Positions 44,539 through 55,400 of a stretch of 64,000 bases of DNA are shown here, in pieces. The notes beneath the pieces were generated by a model. It had not been told where the DNA came from and ran no database searches. It saw only the letters and a program-made list of their open reading frames with translations. Within the stretch, counting starts at the first letter, position 1; each line of letters opens with the position of its first letter. The DNA comes from Paragorgia papillata (taxonomy: Eukaryota; Cnidaria; Anthozoa; Scleralcyonacea; Coralliidae): positions 171,501 through 235,500 of the forward strand of contig JAWNZC010000181.1 of assembly GCA_035771165.1 (NCBI GenBank), in the 5' to 3' direction. A program made the translations under genes and the position numbers.

Positions 44539-45134
44539 AATATTTATTTGCTAAGCTTTCAGCCTGTTGACTCATTAGCCTTCATCAGAGCAACCTAACA
44601 AGCTGTCGGCTAACATCATTAATATTTACGATAATAAATTATGTTAGCCAACAGCTTGTTGTTATATTGCTCTGATGAAGGCCTGAGTCAACAGGTCGAA
44701 AGCTTAGTAAATAAATATTAAGCGTGGTGTTTCCACAAAACTTACTGCCATTTGCAAGCCACTGTTAGGCTTGCGATTATTTTCATATTTGTTTACATTT
44801 GAAAGTTTCACCACAAGACATTGAGCATTTAAAAACAAACCAATCAACTTGCGGCATCATTTCAAAGAAACCTGTCAAAATGACACTGCAAGTTGATTGA
44901 TTTGTTTTTAAATGTACAATGTTTTCTGGTGAAACACTGAAACTCATAAACAAATGTGAAAATAATTGCAAGCCTAATGTGGTGGCTTGCAAATGGTAGT
45001 ATTTTTAAAACTAATATTATGTAAACAAACTCTTGGTCATGAATGTGCAGTTTGCATTGTAGATCACCTTTAACACTTTGAGGCCTGGACCTCTCCCTGT
45101 GCTGAATAAAATCGTCTGTGAAGACTTCAAAGTG
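44539..45134. repeat. Second copies of the Penelope-style palindrome, Tc1-like MITE and 61-bp hairpin
   Basis: 44539-44719 matches 33774-33957, and its right motif has a six-pair stem (GGCCTG/CAGGTC). 44745-44999 matches 33983-34242 with TA flanks. 45074-45134 matches 34321-34381 with TTAA on both sides. Confidence 0.65.
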
Positions 45135-46129
45135 TTAAAACAAAATGCCAAAGTGAGTACTGAATGTCTGAGTACAGACTTGATGTGTGTGTGTCAAATG
45201 AAAAGGACAGTATTATTAAGAGTTATTTATTATTAGTTTCTGTTACAGAATTTTGCTTTCCACTTAACAAATTGAGAAACAATGGACACAGACTAGTTTC
45301 AGTCGTTTCCAATCCCAACCAAAAATAAATTCAAACCCTTATCTTACCCATAATCCTAACTTTATAAAAGCGAATATCCCCTCAAAACAATGTCTCCTAC
45401 CGGAGGAAGCAAGTCAAGCAACCCTTATAATTTGAAATCAGCTCGAGCGAGACTTGGGATAAATGGTCTTACCGTATGTTTTTTCCTTCCATAGCAAAGA
45501 CTTTTCATCCCAGTTTACTTTAACAAGTCCAAACCCAGCAAAAAGCGGTTAATATTGCTTTATCTTCATCGGTATTCAAAAGCACGTGGAACGCCATCTT
45601 GGATATTTAAATTTCTCGGACATTCAGGCAAAGACCGCGTGCAGGCTAAAACAAGGCCCTAAACACCCTGCGAGGGCAATTTATATTCAGTTTATCATAT
45701 TATCTATGCTTACGAAAGAAAAAGGAAAGTCTGAAATAAAGAATGTTTAGAGCTATAAGTACGTACAAAGGTTTTCATTATGGAAAGTTTCAACATAAAA
45801 AACAATTCAAGAACTGTGAAAATATCGTTCATATTTCTGACGAGAACGCAACGACAAACGCATCCTCGTACCCAGGGTCTTACCTCCGCTCCCCCGCCCC
45901 CGCCCACCGCTGCGGAAAGACCCTGGTTTAGGCTGGTCACGTGTTTCGAGGGCAAAAATATAACTTACTGGGGGTGGGATATTTAGAAACGTGGCTAAAC
46001 TGAATCACACAAAGACAATGTTTTTATGTGATTATTTTATTGTGACAAGACAAGGTGTGCGTTAATAATTCTCAAGAAAGCCAGACTGCATGCCTAAATC
46101 GATGTTTATTCACGTCGGTTTCCTCAGTG

Positions 46130-46407
46130 TTATGCGATACTGTAAAACCGTGTGTACATGTAGAAACAGAATTCGCCGTCCTGAACTTGAAGGCCGCTTA
46201 AAAGTCTCGATTGGCTCTTTGGAATAGTAAAATAAGACGTAAATCTCTTCAGTTTATTAGCGCCTTCATACACCGTCAATTTTTCGTTAGCCGTTTTGTG
46301 TGATTTGTCATTTGTGTCCCGCCGCTTCGCCTTTGTTGTTTTTAATATTGTGCCAACTGTCAATGTTTTCAAGCGTTTCGTTGCGCGTTGTTTGTACGAA
46401 ATGTTTG
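46130..46407 (-). CDS. Open frame with a splice-acceptor-like start inside the MULE; product unknown
   Basis: On the minus strand CTTTGTTTTTTAG (ending about 46408) is followed by a frame of about 92 codons to a stop at 46130. It is Lys/Arg/Thr-rich in its first half (KTTKAKRRDTND, KTANEKL) and ends QVQDGEFCFYMYTRF. There is no family match. It could be a captured host exon (Pack-MULE style), a decayed transposase exon, or chance. An overlapping frame at 46308-46580 has less support. Confidence 0.2.
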
Positions 46408-46580
46408 CCTAAAAAACAAAGAGTAGACAGTATCAGTAAGCTCTGAAGGAATACAGGAGCAAAGTAATATTTAAAGGTAATACAAATGTGCCTGAGCTGT
46501 TTATAAAGTCTCAAGAACGATGTTGACTGAAGCGAAATATAAACATATTTACTAAAATATACTAGTTGAACGGTGGTCAT

Positions 46581-47534
46581 GCAATAATTTGGATCTTTCG
46601 AAATTTAACGTTCATAACGAAGTATTTTCCATAATTTAGGAAACTCATAGAACGGTAACATTCGCGCTGGTTGAGTGGTAAGTTCTGTTTGTATTATTAA
46701 TACAGACATGAGTGACAAGAAAAACATTGAACAAGCAACAACGTTCATGCAGCGAGCGATATAATAATACTGTAAAATGTTAACACGTACGAGTAAGTAA
46801 AACGCGATACTGAATACTGATAGACAACTTTAATAAAACTGAGGCTAACAAATAACAGTTGATAACATGAACTTGCATGTGGCTCCTTTTGTGATGAATG
46901 TTATTAAAGGGTTAGCGTTTTAAAAATCAGCAATACAATTGAAATATAAGTGCCGGCTACTTTATACACCCGCCGCTGCACGAAACGGCACGAAACTGTT
47001 GCATTGATGCGATTTAGAATAGTAAATGTAATGAACAACTAACCTCTTGGAATTTCTAAAGCACAGAATAAGAATCTAAAGCTTTGTTGACAGCTGCAAG
47101 CAAAAGGTGTTAATTGAATCTGTATATGTATAATTCTCAGCGAGTGTTGGCCGTTGCAAGAGATGCAGTGAGATAATTTCCACTTTCTTTCGAATGGAGG
47201 TTCAAGCGATTGTTAACCAATATAATTTGTGAATTTCGCATAGTCTTGATAGTGAGGAAATTTAAACCCACGTACAGTAAAATTTGAAACTCTCTGTTCC
47301 ATCTTCAGGCGGCTATAATTTATCAGATCACTGATGACTGTAGAAATGCGTTCGAAGAATAAAATCTCTTTAAATTTGCTGCTCGTCGGATTGAACGACG
47401 GAAGACTTTCGGTCGAAGTTCAGAATTGTTCCTTCACTAATACCAGATTGCAATTGTTCTCTGATCCATGGAGTGTTTAATTTTCGCAATGAGCTTTCCT
47501 CGATATTTTATTCTTGCCCCCAAGGTACTGCGAC
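46581..47534. other. MULE interior without recognised features
   Basis: AT-rich sequence. No repeat partner in the window and no convincing coding frame was found. Confidence 0.3.
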
Positions 47535-48155
47535 CAGGGGCGGCGTGGCTCTCAAATAGGGCCCGGGAAATGATATGCTAGGGGCCCACTTTTAGGGGGG
47601 GTGTAAAATTGGGGTGTGGAAACAGCTACCAATAAAAAAGGATAAATTGTAAATGAGAATGCAGAAACTTTATCTTCATTAAGCTAAAAACCTAGAAGAA
47701 ACTGTATTTAGTGTGATTACATAATGGCATGTGCGTCTCTAATATTTCAAGCATGTGCATGTACTCTATAGCTCAATATAGATAATGGTAGATAATAAAA
47801 AGTTTAGTTTGGTAAAATTATAGAATACCCGTCCACTTTTACTATTTGCATATCTGTTATGGTTAATATCATGCTCAAATTTCGGAAATTTCATCTTTTA
47901 AAATTACAATGCCCTCGTTCTACAAAACAATACCGTTCAATTTGATAACAAACAACAAATACATCCAATATTAAAGCATCCTGGCTTGTATTTTTGTCTT
48001 TCAATGTGATATTGACGTATTCTATCATTTCTCCTTTAGTTTTGAAATATCCCAGTTAGTTCGAATATACAATAATACAATAAAAAATATTGTGCTGCGT
48101 AGGCCGTGTTGGAATTACAAATCGGTTACATTTATTTACACAATTAATAGTCTTT

Positions 48156-48524
48156 TTAACTCGTTGACGTGGATGCTAGCATATCGACAACTTTATCGAG
48201 CGAAACTCTATTTAAAATATCAGTTTCCACGCTCATCAACATCAACATCAACATCAAGCTCTCCAAATTTTCTTGGCTCAGAGATGATCGCAGCCTTGTC
48301 TTGATTAACTTTAACTTAGAAAACGATCTTTCACACTCGACTTGGGTGATGGCCAATGTTAAGAGAAAATGATAGACAGTGTACAACTCTGAATACGCTG
48401 TACTGTTCAAGCTATACTGATGTAAAACTTTATAAGCACACGTAAAACAGGACTTGCAGGTTTTCGTCTTTTCCTTGCACATCGTGAAATCGGAAACTAC
48501 CGAAGAGTGTTGCGCCCGCGGCAC
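48156..48524 (-). pseudogene. hAT transposase C-terminal dimerisation (hATC) region
   Basis: The frame contains FLLTLAITQVECERSFSKLK followed by LIKTRLRSSLSQENLESLML. This is the hATC signature: the (A/C)ERSFSxLKxIKxxLRxxLxxExLxxL helix that lets hAT transposases dimerise. The upstream part (CKEKTKTCKSCFTCAYKVLH) is less conserved, and the RNase H core with its acidic residues is absent. After the signature the frame passes through an ATCAAC microsatellite that codes for LMLMLM, then ends at 48156. It pairs with the N-terminal piece at 49012-49200; about 490 bp of unrelated-looking sequence lie between them. Confidence 0.8.
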
Positions 48525-49011
48525 AACTTCGCTCAGGTTTCGTACAAATTATATACCGTAATAACCGTATAGCGGTATATAGAAACTTAGAAATTTAAAA
48601 ACGAATGAAACAATATTTCCACGCCCCCTGTGGAAATCAGCTTCGGTTGACGGGGTTAGCTTGGTTAAATAAAGTTCTTCATCAATAATATATTTGCGGT
48701 TCCTATCAAGTTTTTGAGTGAATGCGCAAAAGAAAGCTGGTGTAGACCGCCATAACGTATTTAAGAATTTGAAGTTTTCTATTTGCGCGAGCGCAGGTGG
48801 CTGTCGGCCCGAACTTAAGTGCCTAACAAAGCTTAACTCAAGCGCTTCAACATTATATTACCCAAATTGAAAAATCAATTTAATAACTATATCATGATCA
48901 GTATATTACTAAACATACTTTAAGTCTTTAACCAATATGTAGTAATAAAGATACAAATAAATAAGTTGCCGAGCTGTTGTAAGGTAAGCCTTTAGCCATG
49001 GGCACAATTTA

Positions 49012-49200
49012 TTATAAATTACCTGTTGAGACTGTTGTTTCATTGGCTTTGAAGAAGGACGTTAGCGGTTTCACATTCTTCGAACTTTCAAATAAGAGCT
49101 TTGTTTCTTGTTCTCGTCGCTTTTGAGACCCACTTTTATGTTTTTTCTTAGGAAGAACATTCCCAGAATCACGCGTACTATGCGCTCTTTTGTCAGCCAT
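49012..49200 (-). pseudogene. hAT transposase N-terminal piece (ZMYM1-like leader)
   Basis: 62 codons start at an ATG and read with a basic nuclear-signal-like stretch (PKKKHKSGSQKRREQE), then a short LTSFF motif. This SGxQKRKxxxE...LTSFF layout is the usual leader of ZMYM1/TTF-finger-type hAT transposases. The zinc finger and catalytic domain that should follow are missing. It lies in the same element and strand as the hATC piece, so one internal deletion can explain both. Confidence 0.55.
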
Positions 49201-49815
49201 TTACACTCAATGACTACGGCATATTTATGGCTTCAATACGCGCAAATGCGCAATGAAATGTGAACTCTGTTACTCAGACCGGAAGTATATGCTTGACAGG
49301 TACCGCAGGGCTCGGGGCCCTAGCTGGCCAATAGTTGGAGCCATGACTTAGCATTGTTACTTGTCAGTGAAATATAATTGGCAACCTGCAGGGCCTCCAG
49401 CACTGAGCACACAGCAGTTTTAAATTTCACAACTATACACGTTTAAGCGCAAACGCGCTTTCGCACACGACCGAACGCTTTACTCCAGGGCCGTTTTACA
49501 CATCATCGGGGCCCATCTTTCTTCAAATTTTTAGGGCCCACCAGCTAGAATTCTAGGGGCAAATGGGGCCCACCAGGCTAGAAATCCTTGGGGCCCACCG
49601 GGAAATTTCCCGGTCTCCCGGTGGGCCACGCCGCCCCTGACTGCGACAATTTTCAAAATAACCACCCGACCCTGACAAGAAAAGTTTGTTAGCACCCAGA
49701 TTCTGGGAGCCACGTGACCAGCTTTAACCAGGGTCTTTCCGCAGCGGTGGGCGGGGGCGGGGGAGCGGAGGTAAGACCCTGGGTACGAGGATGCGATAAA
49801 CGTTTGAGTCCTTTC

Positions 49816-49854
49816 CACTGATCTCAAATAATAGTATATTATTTGAGATCAGTG
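49816..49854. mobile_element. 39-bp palindromic hAT-like micro-element with 8-bp target duplication
   Basis: CACTGATCTCAAATAATA is followed after three bases by its near-perfect complement ending GAGATCAGTG. GTCCTTTC is duplicated at 49808-49815 and 49855-49862. Block B shows the single target at 35099-35106. Confidence 0.8.
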
Positions 49855-49960
49855 GTCCTTTCACGACTTCAAGCATAGGTAGCCCAAAAATCCGCGTAGA
49901 GCCCCATTCCCCTACTAGCTGTCGCGCGCCGCAAGGCCCCCTGCAATGATTACATCATAT

Positions 49961-52415
49961 CATAGGTAGCCCAAGCACTATCACGTACTGTCTACGTCGT
50001 ATTATATAATATACTTAAAGGTTGGCAAGTAAATTCACTAGTTCAACTCACCACTTGAATAAATGTCAATACTATTCGCAAATACGAACGTAAATCATTA
50101 AAAAAACAACACTTCTATAAACACAAATAATCGTACTAACTTGTCACGAACGTTTTGTTGCTTAAAACTGTTGTGAAACACCAGAAATTAGTGAAAACAA
50201 ACGGGGTTTTGTCCAAAAAATTGCCGTACCTATGCGTGGTGCAAACATCCTGTTTGACGCCATCATTCGTGAGCAAATATAAGGCATGTCATTGGTCAAT
50301 CGGCAAAACAAAAAAATTATCTCTGCGTGATAAATTTGACCAACCGGGGGGGTATTGCAACAGTGCAGTAAAAAAGATTTGTGTAATAAATACAAACTTT
50401 TTGTACGTAAAAGTTTATATAACCGTGTATAGAAATGGAGCGGCAAGAACGGAAAGGATTCTGTCCCAATGTTCGTTGTTTTATATGGTAAATGGCTAAA
50501 AATTCTCAATCTTTTTTGCTTAAAATAGAAGGAAGCCAGTTAGTGGCTTTAATACTGGCTTTGACAGACATTTGGCGGAGTTCATTGTTATTTATGCAAG
50601 ACGACTCATTGTTGTTCGCCGGTATTAAACTATTAGTGGACATTGAAGATCTCTGACTACTCCGTAGGATATATTGGTTGCCGAATATATACTGTTCTAT
50701 TTCATCTATTATAAAAGACTTCAGCTAGAGTGATTTCGAAAAAAAAGCAATCAAACGATCAACTGCATGTGTATAGGACATGCAAGCTAGAGTCAATGTT
50801 GGTTTTTGTGCTTTCTATATATCAAACTAGTGCCGTGGTCCGTGGATTAGTGGATGTGCAATTACAGTTAAGCTTTAATACGTCGTTCCAACCAAGATAT
50901 CTTGGGTTTTTGTCATTTCATCGAGGACATGAGCAGGTAACGGAATTGCTTTTTCACCTCTTTCCTCTGTGCAATCTTATGTTTTCTGTTTTACTGTTTT
51001 TTTTGGTTTGCGGCATATTTCATACGTTTTTTGGGACTCGTGCATATAAATGATATGGAACTAATGGAAGTGGATAAAACTGGGCGAAAACTCAGGCATT
51101 TATATTTAATATATAAAGTGTCTTTGACACGTTTTGTGTCCTTGTATTAAAAGTGAAAGTGTATTGTTTTTAATAGAAAAGTATGTCCGTGGTGTAGATA
51201 AACATTTGATTTATTCAGAACATTTGCTGATTTCTAAGCTTAAATGTGGAAAATTTGAAACGAAAAATCGCTATGTTTTATACTTTTATCAGTATCTTTT
51301 GAGAAGCAATTGCTCGACGACAACAAATCAGAGGTTTTCCTGTACGAACTAAAAATTAATTTCGCATTCAGTTGAATATATGATGAGCTGCAAAAAAATT
51401 GCTGCAAGCCTGCATGCAAAGGTAAATACAGCTTAATGTAAGATCTGTTTCGACGTGCCTTATTTTTCTATCGTCTAATTATATATGCATGTCATATTTA
51501 TTGAACTTTGGGTTTGAATGTTTATTTAATACCGGCGAACATGCAACAATGAGTCGTCTTGCATAAATAACAATGAACTCCGCCAAATGTCTGTCAAAGC
51601 CAGTATTAAAGCCACTAACTGGCTTCCTTCTATTTTAAGCAAAAAAGATTGAGAATTTTTAGCCACTTACCATATAAAACAACGAACATTGGGACAGAAT
51701 CCTTTCCGTTCTTGCCGCTCCATTTCTATACACGGTTATATAAACTTTTACGTACAAAAAGTTTGTATTTATTACACAAATCTTTTTTACTGCACTGTTG
51801 CAATACCCCCCCGGTTGGTCATATTTATCACGCAGAGATAATTTTTTTGTTTCGCCGATTGACCAATGACATGCCTTATATTTGCTCACGAATGATGGCG
51901 TCAAACAGGATGTTTGCACCACGCATAGGTATAGCCTGGTTCCCTGGCCCAATTTCAAAAGAAATAAGGGCCAGGTAACCACTAATTTCATTATCGCGTC
52001 ATCAGGGCTAAATCCACTTATGACGATTGCAATTTCACTCATAGCCAATAAAAATGCGCGAAAATTTAACCAATAGGAAAGCAGAAGTCTTTAGTGGTTA
52101 CCTGGCCCATATTCTTTGATTGGGCCAGGGTACCAGGCTAGCATAGGTACGGCAATTTTTTGGACAAAACCCCGTTTGTTTTCACTAATTTCTGGTGTTT
52201 CACAACAGTTTTAAGCAACAAAACGTTCGTGACAAGTTAGTACGATTATTTGTGTTTATAGAAGTGTTGTTTTTTTAATGATTTACGTTCGTATTTGCGA
52301 ATAGTATTGACATTTATTCAAGTGGTGAGTTGAACTAGTGAATTTACTTGCCAACCTTTAAGTATATTATATAATACGACGTAGACAGTACGTGATAGTG
52401 CTTGGGCTACCTATG
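49961..52415. mobile_element. Second foldback element of the same family, nested in the first
   Basis: The tips CATAGGTAGCCCAAGCAC share the first 14 bases with the outer element. Arms of about 670 bp (49961-50627 and 51529-52415) flank a centre of 900 bp. A 7-bp duplication ATCATAT is at 49954-49960 and 52416-52422; the opposite arm of the outer element (about 56238-56252) gives the empty site. The right arm holds a MULE MITE. The centre and arms contain frames of about 110 codons with no recognisable domain. Confidence 0.8.
51932..52140. mobile_element. Mutator-like MITE, copy 3
   Basis: The same family as 13315 and 26210. The 9-bp duplication GCATAGGTA lies at 51923-51931 and 52141-52149. 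The left arm of the foldback (about 50226-50236) shows the uninterrupted target. Confidence 0.9.
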
Positions 52416-55400
52416 ATCATATTATATAGAAATACATAAGGTTGGCAAGTAATTCATGGTTTACGAACAAACTACTTGAACAAATGGGAAAATACTTGGT
52501 ACAACGTGATGAAAACTGACAAAAAATTAACGATACATTAAACCTGGATAATTTTGCTATCTTGTCACAAACAAATTTCGTTTCAAAACAACTGGGAAAG
52601 AGGTAAAATAGACACAAACTGTGAAATTTTGTTAAAGATTTTCCCTGTCTCTATGCGGGATGCCACAGGTCGACGTATTCGTCATTTTTTTAAGGCAGCA
52701 ATAGTAAGCCTATTGGTCAATAAAATACACAAACTATGACGTTCCTGGAGGGGAAAAAAGAGCTACAGGGGGGTTAATCAGCACAAAATAAAAAGTGGAA
52801 AACTTGGCGGGATTGTTGACGGTGATACGTAAAGAAAGATACCCGACGTCGGCCGACGGTGAAATTTATTTATAGTTTTTATTTATAAATAAGCCTAAAG
52901 TAAAGGACTTTTTAAACAAAAGATGTGATAAAGGAAACTCGAAACGATTTTGTTCTGGTACATATGAAAATATATATTTTTAAAATTATGTTTTTAAAAG
53001 ATAAACAAAGACGAAATACCGTCAAAAGAAATTGCCAAAGCCAACAAAGGCAATGTACTTTTAGCATTTACTTTTTATCTAAATAAACTATTAATAAGCT
53101 TACTGTTTATCGATAAAAACACGAAATTCCGTCAAAATAAATTGCTCTACATTCATTTTTAATACTTTAACGAAAAGAAAAACAAGCTTTCTTTGTTTTC
53201 CGAAAACAGTCTACTTATTAAGATAAACAAAAAGCAAAGCCGAAGGTCCGTCTGTGATGGAAAAGGAGAAGCCAAAGGGATTTTGCAATAATGTCAACGC
53301 TTTTTTCTGGTCAGTTTGCATGCATACGATATTCTTTAAAAGTGAAAGATCCACATTACTGAACTGGTTATTTGCAAATGTTTATACCGCCGTATATAAT
53401 TTGTCATATTTGAAAACAAAAACAGCCAGCGCTTCTCACAACGCAATTAAGAACAAAAAACCAATCAGTTTCAGACGAGTTTGCCTCAGTACGAAATCTA
53501 TCGTACAAACAGTTAAGACGACCAAAAAATTACAATGTCATCTCCAAAAAAAGACGTTTTAATCACTGTTTAAGTATTTTAAGCATGAATAGACAACACT
53601 GTAAAAAACACAAGGGAAGGGAAAGCAAGGTACCGCAATAAACACCGAATAATTTGACCTAAAAGCCCGCTCATCCAAAACGCAAGTCAAGCTTATATGA
53701 CTATTCTAAGGCCATGTGCAGGGAAAGTATAAACTCGTTTATACAAGAGAACTGACTTACCTGAATAAATATGTCGATAGGTTATAAATGCTTTCACACG
53801 CAAACGTGGTGCAACTGGTGAAGCTGGAGCTGCTGCAATGGTTCTATAAGTCCACACTGGGAAATAGAAGTTAAAGATATAAAACGCGAAGCCAAAAGGC
53901 AAAACTGCCATAAAAACACTACAGGCATTCTCGAAGTTTTATTGAAAACTGCATGTCAGTCTGACGAGCAAGTCAAGTAAGAAGACAAAGGAGTTTCTAA
54001 TCCATAAACGTACAAAATCAATGGTCTGCAACGAAAAAGGAAAAAGAACGTTACCAACGTTCGAAACGGTTGTCATCCATGGCAGTCGTCAAAGCTCTTG
54101 CAAGAACATCTTAATAAAATCAAAAGAGAAACGAGAATCAATTTGAATTTGTGATAACTATACCTTAAAAAATCCCTATATTAACGGAAATCGTAAACGT
54201 TTTAAGGTCAATGCTGCTCCAAGCATGCTTCTTCTATCGTTGCTCGACTATTCCATTGTGTCGACTGCCAAATAAACGGGGGAAAATCTCCTCTTAATTA
54301 TCATGGACGCATGCGCACGCCTTTCATAGGCTTTTCTGGGCAAAACAACCAAAACTATAGTTAACAGGTTTTCCGTTTATTTGGCAGTTGACACAATGGA
54401 ATAGTCGAACAACGATAGAAGAAGCATGCTTGGAGCAGCATTGACCTTAAAACGTTTACGATTTCCGTTAATATAGGGATTTTTTAAGGTATAGTTATCA
54501 CAAATTCAAATTGATTCTCGTTTCTCTTTTGATTTTATTAAGATGTTCTTGCAAGAGCTTTGACGACTGCCATGGATGACAGCCGTTTCGAACGTTGGTA
54601 ACGTTCTTTTTCCTTTTTCGTTGCAGACCATTGATTTTGTACGTTTATGGATTAGAAACTCTTTTGTCTTCTTACTTGACTTGCTCGTCAGACTGACATG
54701 CAGTTTTCAATAAAACTTCGAGAATGCCTGTGGTGTTTTTATGGCAGTTTTGCCTTTTGGCTTCACGTTTTAGATCTTTAACTTATATTTTCCAGTGTGG
54801 ACTTATAGAACCATTGCAGCAGCTCCAGCTTCACCAGTTGCACCACGTTTGCGTGTGAAAGCATTTATAACCTACCGACCAAACGACATATTTATTCAGG
54901 TAAGTCAGTTCTCTTGTAACGATCGAGTTACTTTCCCTGCACATGGCCTTTATAGAATAGTCATATATAAGCTTGACTTGCGTTTTGGATGAGCGGGCTT
55001 TTAGGTCAATATTATTCGGTGTTTATTGCGGTACCTTGCTTTCCCTTCCTTTGTGTTTTTTACAGTGTTGTCTATTCATGCTTAAAATACTTAAACAGTG
55101 ATTAAAACGTCTTTTTTTGGAGATGACATTGTAATTTTTTGGTCGTCTTAACTGTTTGTACGATAGATTTCGTACTGAGGCAAACTCGTCTGAAACTGAT
55201 TGTTTTTTTGTTCTTAATTGCGTTGTGAGAAGCGCTGGCTGTTTTTGTTTTCAAATATAACAAATTATATACGGCGGTATAAACATTTGCAAATAACCAG
55301 TTCAGTAATGTGGGTCTTTCACTTTTAAAGAATATCATATGCATGCAAACAGTACCAGAAAAAAGCGTTGACATTATTGCAAAATCCCTTTGGCTTCTCC

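Larger units (their letters stand above)
47535..49639. mobile_element. hAT element (CAGGGGCGGCGTGGC ends) nested in the MULE
   Basis: The inverted ends CAGGGGCGGCGTGGC are flanked by a perfect 8-bp duplication ACTGCGAC (47527-47534, 49640-49647). GGGCCC-rich subterminal repeats lie at both ends. On the minus strand it keeps both extremities of a transposase but has lost the middle. Confidence 0.9.
45861..49793. mobile_element. Mutator-like element (CATCCTCGTACCCAGGGTCT ends), 3.9 kb
   Basis: The inverted ends are about 65 bp and GC-rich, with a 9-bp duplication CGACAAACG / CGATAAACG (45852-45860, 49794-49802; one change). Block B shows the uninterrupted target at about 35083-35091. No MULE transposase is recognised. 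The interior holds an open frame with an acceptor-like start (46130-46407) and a nested hAT (47535-49639). Confidence 0.8.
41855..49873. repeat. Block B', second copy of block B
   Basis: It starts ATACAGACTAGATCAGCTCA as at 28933. It lacks the 29180-30120 segment and the hAT at 31334, and has gained a MITE (about 43217-43503), a MULE (45861-49793) and a 39-bp hAT-like element. Confidence 0.8.

Noticed and set aside
50155..52048. Mirror-image frames of 109-129 codons
   Set aside because: They lie in the arms of a foldback element, occur on both strands of the same sequence, and one is fused with a MITE. No domain is recognisable.
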